Source: Paraburkholderia sp. C35 (lineage in GTDB: Bacteria > Pseudomonadota > Gammaproteobacteria > Burkholderiales > Burkholderiaceae). Taken from it: 38,957 nt of DNA. Numbering within the stretch: the stretch's first letter is position 1; every line of letters begins with the position of its first letter. The notes below the pieces were generated by a model. The model ran no database searches. It saw nothing but the letters and a program-made list of their open reading frames with translations, and was not told the origin of the DNA. The stretch covers positions 1-38,957 of the forward strand of contig NZ_QBUY01000089.1 of assembly GCF_003121405.1 (NCBI RefSeq), written 5' to 3'. Below are positions 1-8,052 of the stretch, piece after piece. The translations under genes were made by a program, and so were the position numbers.

Positions 1-479
1 GCAAAAGAAAGCGGGCTAACACCGCCCACTCCGGTCATTGCCTGCGGGCCCCCAACGGTTCCTATCCTTCACACGGCGACCTCTCAGTCCCCACCCGTTG
101 CCATTGCTTCGAATAGTCGCCTACCCCACTCCAGTTACCCGTAGCGCAGCCAACGGCAGCGAATCGCATATGCAGCCCAGGTGGCAAACGGTGTGTAGGT
201 CGTAGTCCTTCCCACGCGAGCGATCCTACGACACCGCCTTTGCTTTTCAGTCCGGAGTGAAGCGCATACGCCGCGATAGCCGACACACCGTTTGCCACCT
301 GGGCGGCCTGGGCCGAACTGGTAAGGCCCGCTGAGACGCGGGTGATTGAAGAGGGTGATGCGCCCGCAAAGAGTGCTGGCAGCGGGCATCAAGAAGAGTG
401 ATGCCGTGTGAAGGATAAGAACGGTGGGGGACCCGCAGGCAAGGACCGTAGTGGGTGGTGTTCAGCGGCTTTCTTTTGC
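1..479. repeat. Large imperfect inverted repeat (non-coding repeat region)
   Basis: Bases 1-77 are the reverse complement of bases 403-479, with 66 of 77 positions matching by hand alignment and no gaps. The outer ends are GCAAAAGAAAGC on the left and its complement on the right. Nested inside is a shorter perfect inverted repeat (175-196 with 283-304). The middle does not pair obviously. Reading frames here lack protein-like composition and arise from the repeat, so I call no gene. The left arm begins exactly at the window edge, so the structure probably continues outside, perhaps to another copy of the palindrome at 479-512. Such composite repeats are common between genes in Paraburkholderia (from memory); their role is unknown. 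Confidence 0.75.
175..304. repeat. Nested perfect 22-bp inverted repeat with 86-bp spacer
   Basis: Arms 175-196 and 283-304 are exact reverse complements; the left arm contains AGGTGGCAAACGGTGTG. The next base outside and inside each arm does not pair, so the 22-bp length is exact. A short GTCGTAG/CTACGAC pair lies within the spacer, so the RNA or single-stranded DNA could fold further. It sits inside the larger inverted repeat 1-479. Confidence 0.8.
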
Positions 480-605
480 CTACTTTTCTTTGCCGCGGCA
501 AAGAAAAGTAGGTGCTGCCCCGCACAGGGGCGACGCATGAAGAACCACTAACAAAAAGCGGATGCCACCAAACCGCGAAGCAAAAGGCAAAAGCAAAACC
601 GCATA
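479..605 (-). repeat. Palindromic intergenic repeat, left copy
   Basis: Bases 479-512 form a perfect 34-bp palindrome; each half is CCTACTTTTCTTTGCCG or its complement. It is followed by GTGCTGCCCCGCACAGGGGC and then by an A/C-rich stretch with GCAAAAGGCAAAAGC. The block 479-540 matches 38792-38853 in inverted orientation with a single difference, so the two ends of the window carry opposite copies of one element. The minus strand of this copy reads in the same sense as the plus strand of the right copy. The hairpin has no classical terminator T-run, although the arms contain TTTTCTTT. Confidence 0.85.
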
Positions 606-618
606 ACATGGAACGCCG

Positions 619-1830
619 ATGGCCCATCACACGCACCGCATAGCGCTACTCTTCAACGCCAACAAAGTCTACGACCGGGAAATCATCACAGGCATCGGCA
701 ACTACCTGTTATCCACCCGCGTAGCGTGGGACCTATTCCTCGAAGAAGACTTCCGCGCCCGCCTGAACGGCATCGAACGCTTCGAGGGCGACGGCTTCAT
801 CGCCGACTTCGACGACCCCGCCGTTTGCGAAGCGCTCGCCAATTCGCATCTTCCGGTAGTAGCCGTAGGCAGTTCATACGAAGATGCAGCCAAATACCCG
901 CCCAACCTCCCCTACATCGCGACCGACAACATGCAACTCGTGTCGCTCGCCTACAAGCATCTCATCGGTGCAGGCCTGCAACGCTTCGCGCTCTACAGCC
1001 TGCCTGAATCGCCCACGAACCGCTGGGCGCAGGAACGCGAACTCGCCTTCAATGCATTGCTCAAGGCAGATGGTATCGAAGGCGACGTGCATCGCGGGCT
1101 GCCCACCAGCGCGCCCGTCTGGCACCAGGCCAGCGTGCAGCTCACAGAATGGCTGCAGAGCCTGCCGAAACCCGTCGGCATCATCGCGGTAACCGACGCG
1201 CGCGCGCGTCAGGTCTTGCAGGCATGCCTGATCAGCGGCATCGCCGTGCCTGAGCAAGTCGCCATCATCGGCATCGACAACGATCCCCTCACGCGCTCGC
1301 TCACACGTATTCCGCTTTCGTCCGTGATTCAGGGCACCGATGAAATGGGCCGCACGGCGGCGCACCTGCTGCATCAGATGCTCGGCGGCGCGCGCTTCGC
1401 CGGGCGCCGCATTCTCGTGCCGCCCGTCGGCATCAACGTGTGCGAATCGACGAAGCATGAACCGCTCGCCAGCCCCTAGGTGATGCGCGCGCGTCACTAC
1501 ATCCGGCAGTACGCCTGCCAGGGCATCAAGACCGAACAGGTCGCCGATTACGTTGGCGTGTCGCGTTCGTCACTCGAAGATTATTTCCGCCGCGAGCTAG
1601 GCTGCACCGTGCATCAGGAAATCCTCAAGCACAAACTCGACGTTGCGAAGCAACTGCTCGCGCAACAGGACATGTCCAGCGCAGAAGTGGCGATCCGATG
1701 CGGCTTTACGTCGGTGCAGTACATGTATGCCGTGTTCCGGCGCGAACTCGATTGCACGCCGCGCGAATACCAGGAGCGCTTGCAGGCCGCGCAGGCCGCA
1801 GACTCCCCGCATCGTGCGCCATCCGAGTAA
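619..1830 (+). pseudogene. xylR: XylR-type xylose regulator interrupted by an in-frame TAG
   Basis: Two open frames lie end to end in the same phase: 619-1479 (286 codons) and 1480-1830 (116 codons), separated only by TAG at 1477-1479. The first half resembles the LacI/periplasmic-binding-type sensor domain of XylR (start MAHHTHRIALLFNANKVYDR). The second half is an AraC-type DNA-binding domain with two helix-turn-helices (HYIRQYACQGIKTEQVADYV, then AIRCGFTSVQYMYAVFRREL). Joined across the stop, the product is about 403 residues, close to E. coli XylR (392). A single CAG-to-TAG change would explain it. A GTG and an ATG directly follow the stop, so the DNA-binding half could be reinitiated. 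Alternatives are a recent pseudogene, suppression, or a sequencing error. The aldose epimerase gene starts 31 bases after the end. The neighbourhood suggests control of pentose use; the transporter and isomerase genes are not in the window. Confidence 0.8.
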
Positions 1831-1861
1831 ATGCCTTAATCTGCAACGATTCTCGACCGTT

Positions 1862-2953
1862 ATGAATTTCGCCGACATGCACAGCACCGACTCCTCTCTC
1901 TCATCCAGCGTCCAGGTCGAACGTTGGGGCACGTTGCCCGGTCTCGGCGACATTCGTCTGTTCACGCTGCGCAACGCACACGGCATGCGCGCGTCGATCA
2001 GCGATCTCGGCGCGACGCTCGTCTCGTGGCATGCGCCTGACCGCGCGGGTCGTGTGGCCGATGTGCTGCTCGGCCACGACACGCCCGCCGACTATCTGGC
2101 AAGCCGCTGGTACTTCGGCTCGACTGTCGGTCGCTGGGCGAATCGCATCGCACACGCGCGCTTCACGCTCGATGGCGTCGTGTATCAGCTCGACCGCAAC
2201 GATGGAGACAATCTGCTGCACGGCGGCGCCAGCGGGTTTCATAAGGCGCTGTGGCAGGCACGCGAAGTGGACGGCGCGCTGGTGTTCACGCACGAATCGC
2301 CCGAAGGCGACGCGGGCTTTCCCGGCGCGATGACGGCAAGCGTGCGCTACGCACTCGATGACGACGGCGCGCTCACCATCGATTACGACGCCACCGTCGA
2401 TGCGCCCACGCCCATCAGCCTCACCAATCACGCGTATTTCAACCTGTCCGGCGACGCGCTCGCAGATGCACCCGATATTCGCGGCCACGTTATCTCGATC
2501 GATGCCGACGCATTTTTCGCCGTCGATGACGCGATGATTCCCATCGAAAGAAAAGAGGTGGCGGGCAGCGTGTTCGATTTCCGCGCCGGCGCGCCACTCG
2601 GTGCGCGCCTCGACTGGCCCGACGCGCAGCTTGCGCGTGCGGGGGGCTTCGATCATTGCTACGTGCTGCACGAGGCGGGAACATCGACGCGCACGGCAGC
2701 CACGCTCTACGATCCTGCCAGCGGACGCGAGTTAACGGTATCGACGGATGCGCACGGCATGCAGTTCTACACGGGCAACTTTCTTGCGGGCGTCAAAGGC
2801 CGCAACGGCAAGACCTATGGCAAGCACGCGGCGTTGTGCCTTGAAACAGGTGCGTTTCCCAACCAGGTGAACATGCCGGACGCCGAACAGGTGATCTTGC
2901 GTCCTGGCGAGCGCTATCGCCACACCACCGTCTATCGCCTCGACGTGCGTTGA
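1862..2953 (+). CDS. galM: Aldose 1-epimerase (mutarotase)
   Basis: Converts alpha and beta anomers of aldoses such as galactose, glucose or xylose in the cytoplasm. The 363-residue product has the family landmarks: NLLHGG with His120, NHAYFNLSG with the presumed catalytic acid His190, GFDHCYVL near 262-269, and LETGAFPNQVN with the presumed catalytic base Glu328. Length fits the family. The open frame extends further upstream into the regulator gene, but those residues are arginine/serine-rich and non-family, so I start at the ATG at 1862; an ATG at 1877 is also possible, and neither has a strong ribosome-binding site. It follows the XylR-type gene by 31 bases and is probably co-transcribed, which suggests a pentose or general sugar role rather than the Leloir pathway. 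Confidence 0.92.
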   Translation: MNFADMHSTDSSLSSSVQVERWGTLPGLGDIRLFTLRNAHGMRASISDLGATLVSWHAPDRAGRVADVLLGHDTPADYLASRWYFGSTVGRWANRIAHARFTLDGVVYQLDRNDGDNLLHGGASGFHKALWQAREVDGALVFTHESPEGDAGFPGAMTASVRYALDDDGALTIDYDATVDAPTPISLTNHAYFNLSGDALADAPDIRGHVISIDADAFFAVDDAMIPIERKEVAGSVFDFRAGAPLGARLDWPDAQLARAGGFDHCYVLHEAGTSTRTAATLYDPASGRELTVSTDAHGMQFYTGNFLAGVKGRNGKTYGKHAALCLETGAFPNQVNMPDAEQVILRPGERYRHTTVYRLDVR

Positions 2954-3279
2954 GCGTAAGCAAGGGCGAAGACTTGCATAATCCTTACGTAATCTGTCGA
3001 AACATTGCCGATGTTGTAAATCGCGGCCAGCGATTGCGGCATTCATTACGCCGTGAAATCATAGGCGGCTTTATCTGATCGCACAGCCAGCCCACTGCCG
3101 CGCCCCATTCGAGGGCAAGGCGGCCAGCCAGCCGACGCCATCGCATCCCCCGGCCGATGGTCATTCCGTTTCGAAGTCTTCACACGCGTCGTAAGCAATC
3201 TCCGACGACGCGTGCGCCAGCCATTCGATCGCGGATGAGGTCAGTTGCAACCCACGCTGTCTTGCCCCTGGAGCGACCT
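2954..3279. other. Intergenic region, no gene seen
   Basis: About 326 bases between the epimerase and the PepSY-type gene. An open frame for the next gene extends back to 3157 but lacks family-like sequence before 3280. A weak hairpin (GCAAG/CTTGC, 2960-2977) lies just after the epimerase stop, without a T-run. I see no convincing promoter, RNA gene or riboswitch. Confidence 0.5.
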
Positions 3280-3984
3280 GTGAACACACCCGACACCGTT
3301 GCCATCGATCCCGCCACGCGCGGCAATGGCCCGAGCAAAAACGCCGGCAACGGCGCACCGCCTGCCGCCTCGCGCCGCATCACATTCATTCGCTGGCTGC
3401 GCAAGGTCCATAGCTGGATCGGCCTGTGGGGCGCGGCGCTCGGTCTGCTGATGGGCACCAGCGGCTTTCTGCTGAATCATCGCGGCGGCCCCCTGCGCGT
3501 TTCGACGGGCGAACCGCAAGTCGAGTCGTTGCAGGTGAAGCTGCCCGACCCTGCGCCCGAGACGCCGCGCGATATGGCGAAGTGGCGCAAGCAGGAACTG
3601 AAAGTGGAAGGCAAGCCCGGCCGCATGCAGAAAGAGCCTTCACATCCTGTTGCGTGGGGCGATCGCAAGGCGGTCCAGCCGGAACACTGGCAGGTGAGTT
3701 TCGCGTCGCCGAAAGAAAACACTCAGGCCGAATACTGGGTCGGCAACGACTATGTGACCGTCAAGCGCAGCGCCAATACCTTCCTCGCGACGCTGACGAA
3801 TCTGCATAAGGGCGTGGGCCTCAGCGTCGGCTGGGTGCTGCTGATCGATACGTTCGCGGGCGGCGTGATCCTGCTGTCGCTCACGGGCGTGCTGCTGTGG
3901 ACGCAGTTGAACAAGCGTCGCACGATTGGCGCGGTGCTCGTGCTCGGGTCGATCGTCGCGGCGATTGTCGCGGGCATGGCCTGA
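3280..3984 (+). CDS. PepSY-associated transmembrane helix protein
   Basis: An inner-membrane protein of 234 residues. After a polar N-terminal tail of about 40 residues comes RWLRKVHSWIGLWGAALGLL, the conserved first helix of the PepSY-associated TM family, ending in a NHRGG turn. A hydrophilic domain of about 120 residues follows, then LHKGVGLSVGWVLLIDTFAG leading into two more helices near the C-terminus. Related proteins sit with iron reductases and siderophore receptors; here no iron-uptake gene is adjacent, so the role is open. I chose the GTG at 3280 because GGAG lies six bases before it at 3270-3273 and because the upstream extension is low in family character. A strong terminator follows at 4008-4047, so the gene is probably transcribed alone. 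Confidence 0.8.
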   Translation: MNTPDTVAIDPATRGNGPSKNAGNGAPPAASRRITFIRWLRKVHSWIGLWGAALGLLMGTSGFLLNHRGGPLRVSTGEPQVESLQVKLPDPAPETPRDMAKWRKQELKVEGKPGRMQKEPSHPVAWGDRKAVQPEHWQVSFASPKENTQAEYWVGNDYVTVKRSANTFLATLTNLHKGVGLSVGWVLLIDTFAGGVILLSLTGVLLWTQLNKRRTIGAVLVLGSIVAAIVAGMA

Positions 3985-4007
3985 TACGACGCGTTTCCAT
4001 CAGCGCC

Positions 4008-4047
4008 AAGGGCGATGCCAGCCGCAAGGCTGCGCATCGCCCTTTTT
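4008..4047 (+). terminator. Rho-independent terminator after the PepSY-type gene
   Basis: AAGGGCGATGC (4008-4018) pairs perfectly with GCATCGCCCTT (4034-4044), an 11-bp stem with a 15-base loop. The 3' arm runs into a T-rich tail on the plus strand (4043-4047). It lies 24 bases after the stop codon and before the end of the opposing SDR gene. Confidence 0.85.
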
Positions 4048-4075
4048 CATTGCAGCGCCTGAGGCGCCCAGAGAC

Positions 4076-4849
4076 TTAGCGGCGGAAAGCCGGCGCACCC
4101 ATCGGCGCACCCGTGTTGCCACCATCGACGACGATCTCGGCCGCCGTCATGCCCGACGCCGCATCCGACGCGAGGAACACAGCTGCCTGCGCCACTTCTT
4201 CGGCCAGTGCGAAGCGGCCCATCGGGATCATCGCCGAGAGTGCCGTTTCCGTTGCGTCCAGCGACGCACCCTCGCGCTCGCCGCGCGTCCAGATGTTCGT
4301 GCGCGTGCCGCCAGGAATCACCGTGTTCACGCGGATGCCGCGCGTGACGAGTTCCGACGCCATGACGCGCGCCATGCCCGAAATCGCCGCCTTCGAAGCC
4401 GAATACGCCGACGTGCCGGGCGCGCCTAGCTGACGCATCACCGAGCCATTCAGCACGATCGAACCGCCCTCGCCCATCAGCGGCACAGCCGCTTGAACGG
4501 TCAGGAACACGGCCGTCACGTTGGTGCGCATGATCGCTTCAAACTTCTCGGCCGTCGTGCTGCCGACAGGCGTCGCGCCGCTCACGCCCGCATTCGCGAA
4601 CACAATGTCGAGCTTGCCGAACTTCTCGCCGATCACTTTCATCACACTGTCGATCGCTGCGGGATCGTCGAGATCCGCGCGGATCGGCAATGCGTTCGGG
4701 ACGAGTTCGGCAGCGGCTGCATCCAGTTTCTTCTGGTCGCGACCCGTAATGGCCACGCGCGCGCCTTGTGCGATCAGCAGGCGAGCCGCCGCGAAACCGA
4801 TGCCGCCGTTGCCGCCCGTGACGAGCGCTGTCTTGTTTGCGAAGGACAT
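4076..4849 (-). CDS. SDR-family NAD(P)-dependent oxidoreductase
   Basis: A cytoplasmic short-chain dehydrogenase/reductase of 257 residues, the normal length for a classical SDR. Visible motifs are the cofactor loop TGGNGGIG (11-18), NAG (86-88), the catalytic Ser136, and YSASK with Tyr149 and Lys153. Gly/Asp at the C-terminus (VDGGNTGAPMG) is also typical. The cofactor preference and substrate cannot be read from the sequence. The gene is divergent from a TetR-family regulator at 5001, and the 151-base gap carries two operator-like palindromes, so it is probably the main target of that regulator. This arrangement is widespread for SDRs that respond to quinones or other electrophiles, but that is inference. 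Confidence 0.9.
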   Translation of the reverse strand: MSFANKTALVTGGNGGIGFAAARLLIAQGARVAITGRDQKKLDAAAAELVPNALPIRADLDDPAAIDSVMKVIGEKFGKLDIVFANAGVSGATPVGSTTAEKFEAIMRTNVTAVFLTVQAAVPLMGEGGSIVLNGSVMRQLGAPGTSAYSASKAAISGMARVMASELVTRGIRVNTVIPGGTRTNIWTRGEREGASLDATETALSAMIPMGRFALAEEVAQAAVFLASDAASGMTAAEIVVDGGNTGAPMGAPAFRR

Positions 4850-4904
4850 GATCCATTCTCCAAAAGTTGAGGGTTGAGGCGGACATCCGCCGGCAGCTGC
4901 TTTA

Positions 4905-4948
4905 TAATTGCAACTGCAATCTTAAATTAATGATAGCGACCGCAATCA
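4905..4948. promoter_or_regulatory. Twin operator-like palindromes between SDR and TetR genes
   Basis: Site 1 (4907-4920) is ATTGCA-AC-TGCAAT, with perfect 6-bp arms. Site 2 (4931-4948) is TGATAGCG-AC-CGCAATCA, with arms matching 7 of 8. Both share the same AC centre and a related GCAAT core, and their centres are 26 bp apart. Site 1 overlaps a TATAAA-like sequence on the minus strand (4901-4906) that could be the SDR -10 element. Binding by the adjacent TetR-family protein is inferred from position and symmetry. Confidence 0.55.
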
Positions 4949-5000
4949 ATGCGAGTCAAGCGATTTTTCACATCGGTTTGTTGCGGAAGGTGGATCAACG

Positions 5001-5591
5001 ATGAAAGTCAGCAAGGAAAAGGCAGCACAAAACCGTGCTGCCCTCGTCGAAACGGCGGCGCGCCTGTTCCGTGAGCGCGGTATCGATGGTGTCGGCGTAG
5101 CGGAGATCGGCAAGGCAGCCGGGCTCACGCATGGCGCGCTCTACGCGCACTTTCCGTCGAAAGAAGCGCTCGCAGCCGAGGCGCTGACGCATGGTCTGCA
5201 GGTCAGCCACGCGCGCTTGACGCGCACGTTCGACGGCCGCACGCCGGGGTTGAGCGAGTTGTTCGACAGCTATTTGTCGGAGGAAAAACGCGACGACATC
5301 GCCAACGGATGCGCGATGGCTGCGTCAGCGAGTGAAATCGGGCGACAGGACGAGACGATCAGCGCGCGCTACAGCGAAGGCTTCGAACAGATGACGGCTG
5401 TGTTCGAAAAGCACCTGCGCGCGCACAAGGTGAAGGGCGACGTGCGGGAGAAAGCGGTCGCGATTTCGTCGGCGATGATCGGTGCGATAGCGGCATCGCG
5501 CGCGGTGCTGAAGGCACAGCCGGAACTCGCCAATGAGATTCTCCGTGCGACGCGGCGTGCGGTCGGCGATATTGCTGGCGAGAAGGCCTGA
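5001..5591 (+). CDS. TetR/AcrR-family transcriptional regulator
   Basis: A 196-residue one-component repressor. The N-terminal helix-turn-helix spans about residues 25-50 (VAEIGKAAGLTHGALYAHFP, then SKEALAAEAL), preceded by the usual helix AAQNRAALVETAARLFRERG. The C-terminal two thirds form the helical ligand and dimer domain, including a cysteine in NGCAMAASASEIG, a segment common in NemR/YxaF-like repressors that sense electrophiles (from family memory). It is transcribed away from the SDR gene, with paired palindromes between them. It most likely represses both the SDR gene and itself. The ligand is unknown. Confidence 0.9.
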   Translation: MKVSKEKAAQNRAALVETAARLFRERGIDGVGVAEIGKAAGLTHGALYAHFPSKEALAAEALTHGLQVSHARLTRTFDGRTPGLSELFDSYLSEEKRDDIANGCAMAASASEIGRQDETISARYSEGFEQMTAVFEKHLRAHKVKGDVREKAVAISSAMIGAIAASRAVLKAQPELANEILRATRRAVGDIAGEKA

Positions 5592-5670
5592 GCAGCGCCA
5601 CGCGCCTCGTCTTCGCCCGGAGAACTGCTACAAAAGCGCGACGGTTACCGGCGCGCGTGCACGTCACGCC

Positions 5671-5699
5671 TTGAACTCGTGAATGCGATGTCCAATAGT
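5671..5699 (+). promoter_or_regulatory. Possible sigma-70 promoter for the small secreted protein
   Basis: TTGAAC (5671-5676) and AATAGT (5694-5699) are separated by 17 bases, each matching the consensus at four of six positions. It lies about 78 bases before the GTG start at 5777. The AT-rich stretch after it (TTAAAGGGAATAAAAGGG) contrasts with the local GC level. Weak evidence only. Confidence 0.3.
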
Positions 5700-5776
5700 T
5701 AAAGGGAATAAAAGGGATCGCGTTCTGGTTCGTCTGTTGATGGCAGATGCGCCATTTTTCGAGCAAGGAGTTCATC

Positions 5777-6088
5777 GTGCGAAAGATCGTTTATTTTCTC
5801 CAGTTCACCGCGGGTCTCGTGCTGGCCGGCAGCGCCGTTGTGTCACATGCGCAAGGGCTTTCGACTTATGACGATGTGAATGCGCCCGTCAATAGCACGC
5901 GTTTGATGCCGAATGCGCAGCGCGGCAGCGAATATCCGACGCATGGCAATCAGCAAGCAGGGGAGATGAACCTCAATCCTACTGATCCGCGTGCGCAGCT
6001 TGTGACGGGTGCGCCGAATAACGCGCAGTCGGGTGGATATGGGTCGCCGTTGGCGGGTGTGCATACGGCTGTGCAGCCGGGGCAATAA
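5777..6088 (+). CDS. Small secreted protein of unknown function
   Basis: A 103-residue protein starting at GTG 5777, chosen because a perfect AAGGAG (5765-5770) lies six bases upstream; the earlier in-frame ATG at 5747 has no such site. The N-terminus is a Sec signal peptide (VRKIVYFLQ, a hydrophobic core, then SHAQG, with likely cleavage after SHA or HAQ). The mature part of about 78 residues is rich in Asn, Pro, Gly and Gln and has no cysteine. I do not recognise a family. It resembles the many short exported proteins of Burkholderiaceae in size and start. It ends shortly before a terminator that serves the opposite strand, so it may share that hairpin. Confidence 0.7.
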   Translation: MRKIVYFLQFTAGLVLAGSAVVSHAQGLSTYDDVNAPVNSTRLMPNAQRGSEYPTHGNQQAGEMNLNPTDPRAQLVTGAPNNAQSGGYGSPLAGVHTAVQPGQ

Positions 6089-6100
6089 GAGATCGTTGAC

Positions 6101-6124
6101 AAAAAAAAGCCCGCTCACGCGGGC
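6101..6124 (-). terminator. Rho-independent terminator of the sugar ABC operon
   Basis: On the minus strand GCCCGC (6124-6119) pairs with GCGGGC (6114-6109) around a 4-base loop, followed at once by eight Ts (plus-strand As at 6101-6108). It lies 35 bases beyond the stop of the last permease gene. It may also help end the small plus-strand gene that stops at 6088, but the T-run is only on the minus strand. Confidence 0.85.
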
Positions 6125-6159
6125 AACCTTCTACGAGGAGACAACAGCGAAAACTCACA

Positions 6160-7011
6160 TCACCCTTTTGTCGCACCGAACGTCAATCCGGCGACAAAAT
6201 GCTTCTGCATGGCAAAGAACATCGCAACAGAAGGCAGCGCAGCGAGAATCGACCCAGCCGACACTAGATTCCATGCCGTCGTCCACTGTCCTTTGAGCGC
6301 TGCGACGCCAACTGTAATGGGCGCAGCTTCATCGCCTTGCGTCAGACACAGCGCCCAGAAATAGTCGTTCCATACAAACGTAAAGACAAGAATAGCGAGT
6401 GCGGCCAGTGCCGGGCGAATCAACGGCAATACGATGCGAAAGAACACCGTCCATTCCCCCGCCCCTTCAATCCGTGCGGCTTCCACAAGCTCAAAAGGCA
6501 ACTGCTTGATGAAGTTCCGCAGAAATAGCGCACAAAAACCTGTCTGAAACGACACGTGGAAAAGAATCAGCGCGCCAAGCGTATTGAACAGACCAAGACT
6601 CAACGACAGATCCCGTACGGGAATCATCAGAATCTGCACCGGCACGAAGTTGCCAGCAACGAAGGTCGCGAATAGCGTGGTATTGCCGCGAAACTTGTAG
6701 ATCGCGAGCGCATAGCCCGCCATCGCCGCCAGCGCAATCGAACCGATCACGGAAGGCACCGTAATCAGCACGCTGTTCCAGAAGTAATGCAGCATCGGCG
6801 ACGTGGTCAGCGCTTCGCGATAGTTGTCGATAAACGCGATGTGCTTCGGCCAACCCCAGTAATTCCCTTCGGCCAGTTCTTCCGTCGAGCGCACCGACGT
6901 CACCAGCACGGCGATCATCGGCAGCAGCCAGATCAGCAGCGCGACGGGCAAGGTCAGCTTGTACAGGCGCCGGTTGATCGGCTTCCATTTGGCGACAGGC
7001 ATCGGATACAT
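6160..7011 (-). CDS. Sugar ABC transporter permease (MalG-like)
   Basis: One of two inner-membrane subunits of a carbohydrate uptake transporter. The 283-residue product has about six hydrophobic helices and the binding-protein-dependent transport signature: the EAA loop reads LPFELVEAARIEGAGEWTVFFRIVLPL split over two segments, with the core EAARIEGA. The C-terminus (MQKHFVAGLTFGATKG) is typical of MalG/LacG/AraQ proteins. The open frame reaches back to 7188, but those residues overlap the upstream permease and are Cys/Arg/Ser-rich. The ATG at 7011 is preceded by AAGGAG (7021-7026) and gives the expected N-terminus. It is the last gene of a five-gene operon and starts 13 bases after the stop of the partner permease. 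Confidence 0.92.
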   Translation of the reverse strand: MYPMPVAKWKPINRRLYKLTLPVALLIWLLPMIAVLVTSVRSTEELAEGNYWGWPKHIAFIDNYREALTTSPMLHYFWNSVLITVPSVIGSIALAAMAGYALAIYKFRGNTTLFATFVAGNFVPVQILMIPVRDLSLSLGLFNTLGALILFHVSFQTGFCALFLRNFIKQLPFELVEAARIEGAGEWTVFFRIVLPLIRPALAALAILVFTFVWNDYFWALCLTQGDEAAPITVGVAALKGQWTTAWNLVSAGSILAALPSVAMFFAMQKHFVAGLTFGATKG

Positions 7012-7024
7012 GATCGTCTGCTCC

Positions 7025-7978
7025 TTACTGTTCGTTGCGCAGCATGCGGCGCAGGTGATAGACGATGTACACGAGCATGATCGCGAACAGCACCACGGCA
7101 ATCGATGCCGAATAGCCGATGCGGTAGTACTTGATCGCCTGGTCGTACATGTAATACGCGAGCACCGTAGAGCTTTCGAACGGGCCACCGCCCGTCATCA
7201 CCGAAATCAGATCGAAGCTGCGCAACGCGCCGATCACCGTGACGACGATCGCCATGAACGTCACGGGGCGCAACTGCGGCAGCACCACATGCCACAGCAT
7301 CGCCCAGCCCTTTGCACCTTCCATGCGCGCCGCTTCGAGTTGCTCGCTGTTGAGCGATGTTAGACCCGTCAGATAAAGAATCATGCAGTACGCAGTCTGC
7401 GGCCACAGCGCGGCGAAGATGATGCCGAAGGTTGCGTAATGCGCGTCGCCGAGTACGGGCACGCCGTGGCCGAGTATCACGGCGAAGAGGCCAAAGGTCG
7501 GATCATAGAACCACGAGAAAATCAGCCCGACCACCACGCCCGACAGCACGAACGGTGCGAAGAACAACGACTTCACCACGCGTATGCCCGCCACCGCCTG
7601 GTTCAGATAGAGCGCGACGGCAAGACCCATCGGCGGTGCGAGCAGGAACAGCACGAGCCAGATCAGATTGTTCTTGAGCGCCGTATAGAACGTGGGCGCC
7701 TGAAACAGCTCGATGTAATTGGCGAGGCCGACAAAGACCTTGTCGGTCATGCCGTCCCAGTTATAGAAGCTGAGCCAGATCGACGACAGGATCGGGTAGA
7801 CAACATAGACCGCGACCATGAAGCACGCGGGCGCGAGAAACAGCAGCGCGGCCTTGCGTTGCCGACGCGCGGTGGGCGACGGTCCACGCTTTTTGCCGGT
7901 GGCGCGCGGTGTCGGCGACGCCTGTGGCTGCGACGGCGGCGTGCCGTTGATGTCCTGACGTGTGACGGAATGCGACAC
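7025..7978 (-). CDS. Sugar ABC transporter permease (MalF/UgpA-like)
   Basis: The second inner-membrane subunit, 317 residues. A polar proline-rich N-terminal tail of about 40 residues is followed by the first helix (AALLFLAPACFMVAVYVVYP) and SIWLSFYNWDG, standard for MalF-type permeases. The EAA loop is EQLEAARMEGAKGWAMLWHV. The C-terminus HLRRMLRNEQ is cytoplasmic. I chose GTG at 7978 because GGAG lies eight bases upstream (7986-7989); the frame is open to 8041, but that part has no ribosome-binding site. It follows the binding-protein gene by 74 bases and precedes the MalG-like gene, so one heterodimeric pore is encoded here. Confidence 0.9.
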   Translation of the reverse strand: MSHSVTRQDINGTPPSQPQASPTPRATGKKRGPSPTARRQRKAALLFLAPACFMVAVYVVYPILSSIWLSFYNWDGMTDKVFVGLANYIELFQAPTFYTALKNNLIWLVLFLLAPPMGLAVALYLNQAVAGIRVVKSLFFAPFVLSGVVVGLIFSWFYDPTFGLFAVILGHGVPVLGDAHYATFGIIFAALWPQTAYCMILYLTGLTSLNSEQLEAARMEGAKGWAMLWHVVLPQLRPVTFMAIVVTVIGALRSFDLISVMTGGGPFESSTVLAYYMYDQAIKYYRIGYSASIAVVLFAIMLVYIVYHLRRMLRNEQ

Positions 7979-8052
7979 GACGATTCTCCAATAGCCTGAT
8001 GGTGCTGCGCCGGACCTTGAAAACAAGGGCTCCGGCGCCACTGCCTACGTCC

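Noticed and set aside
247..636. A 129-codon open frame on the minus strand across the left repeat
   Set aside because: It reads through the palindromic element; the same peptide stretch (SCVAPVRGSTYFSLP) appears from the inverted copy at the right end, so it is a by-product of the repeat, not a gene.
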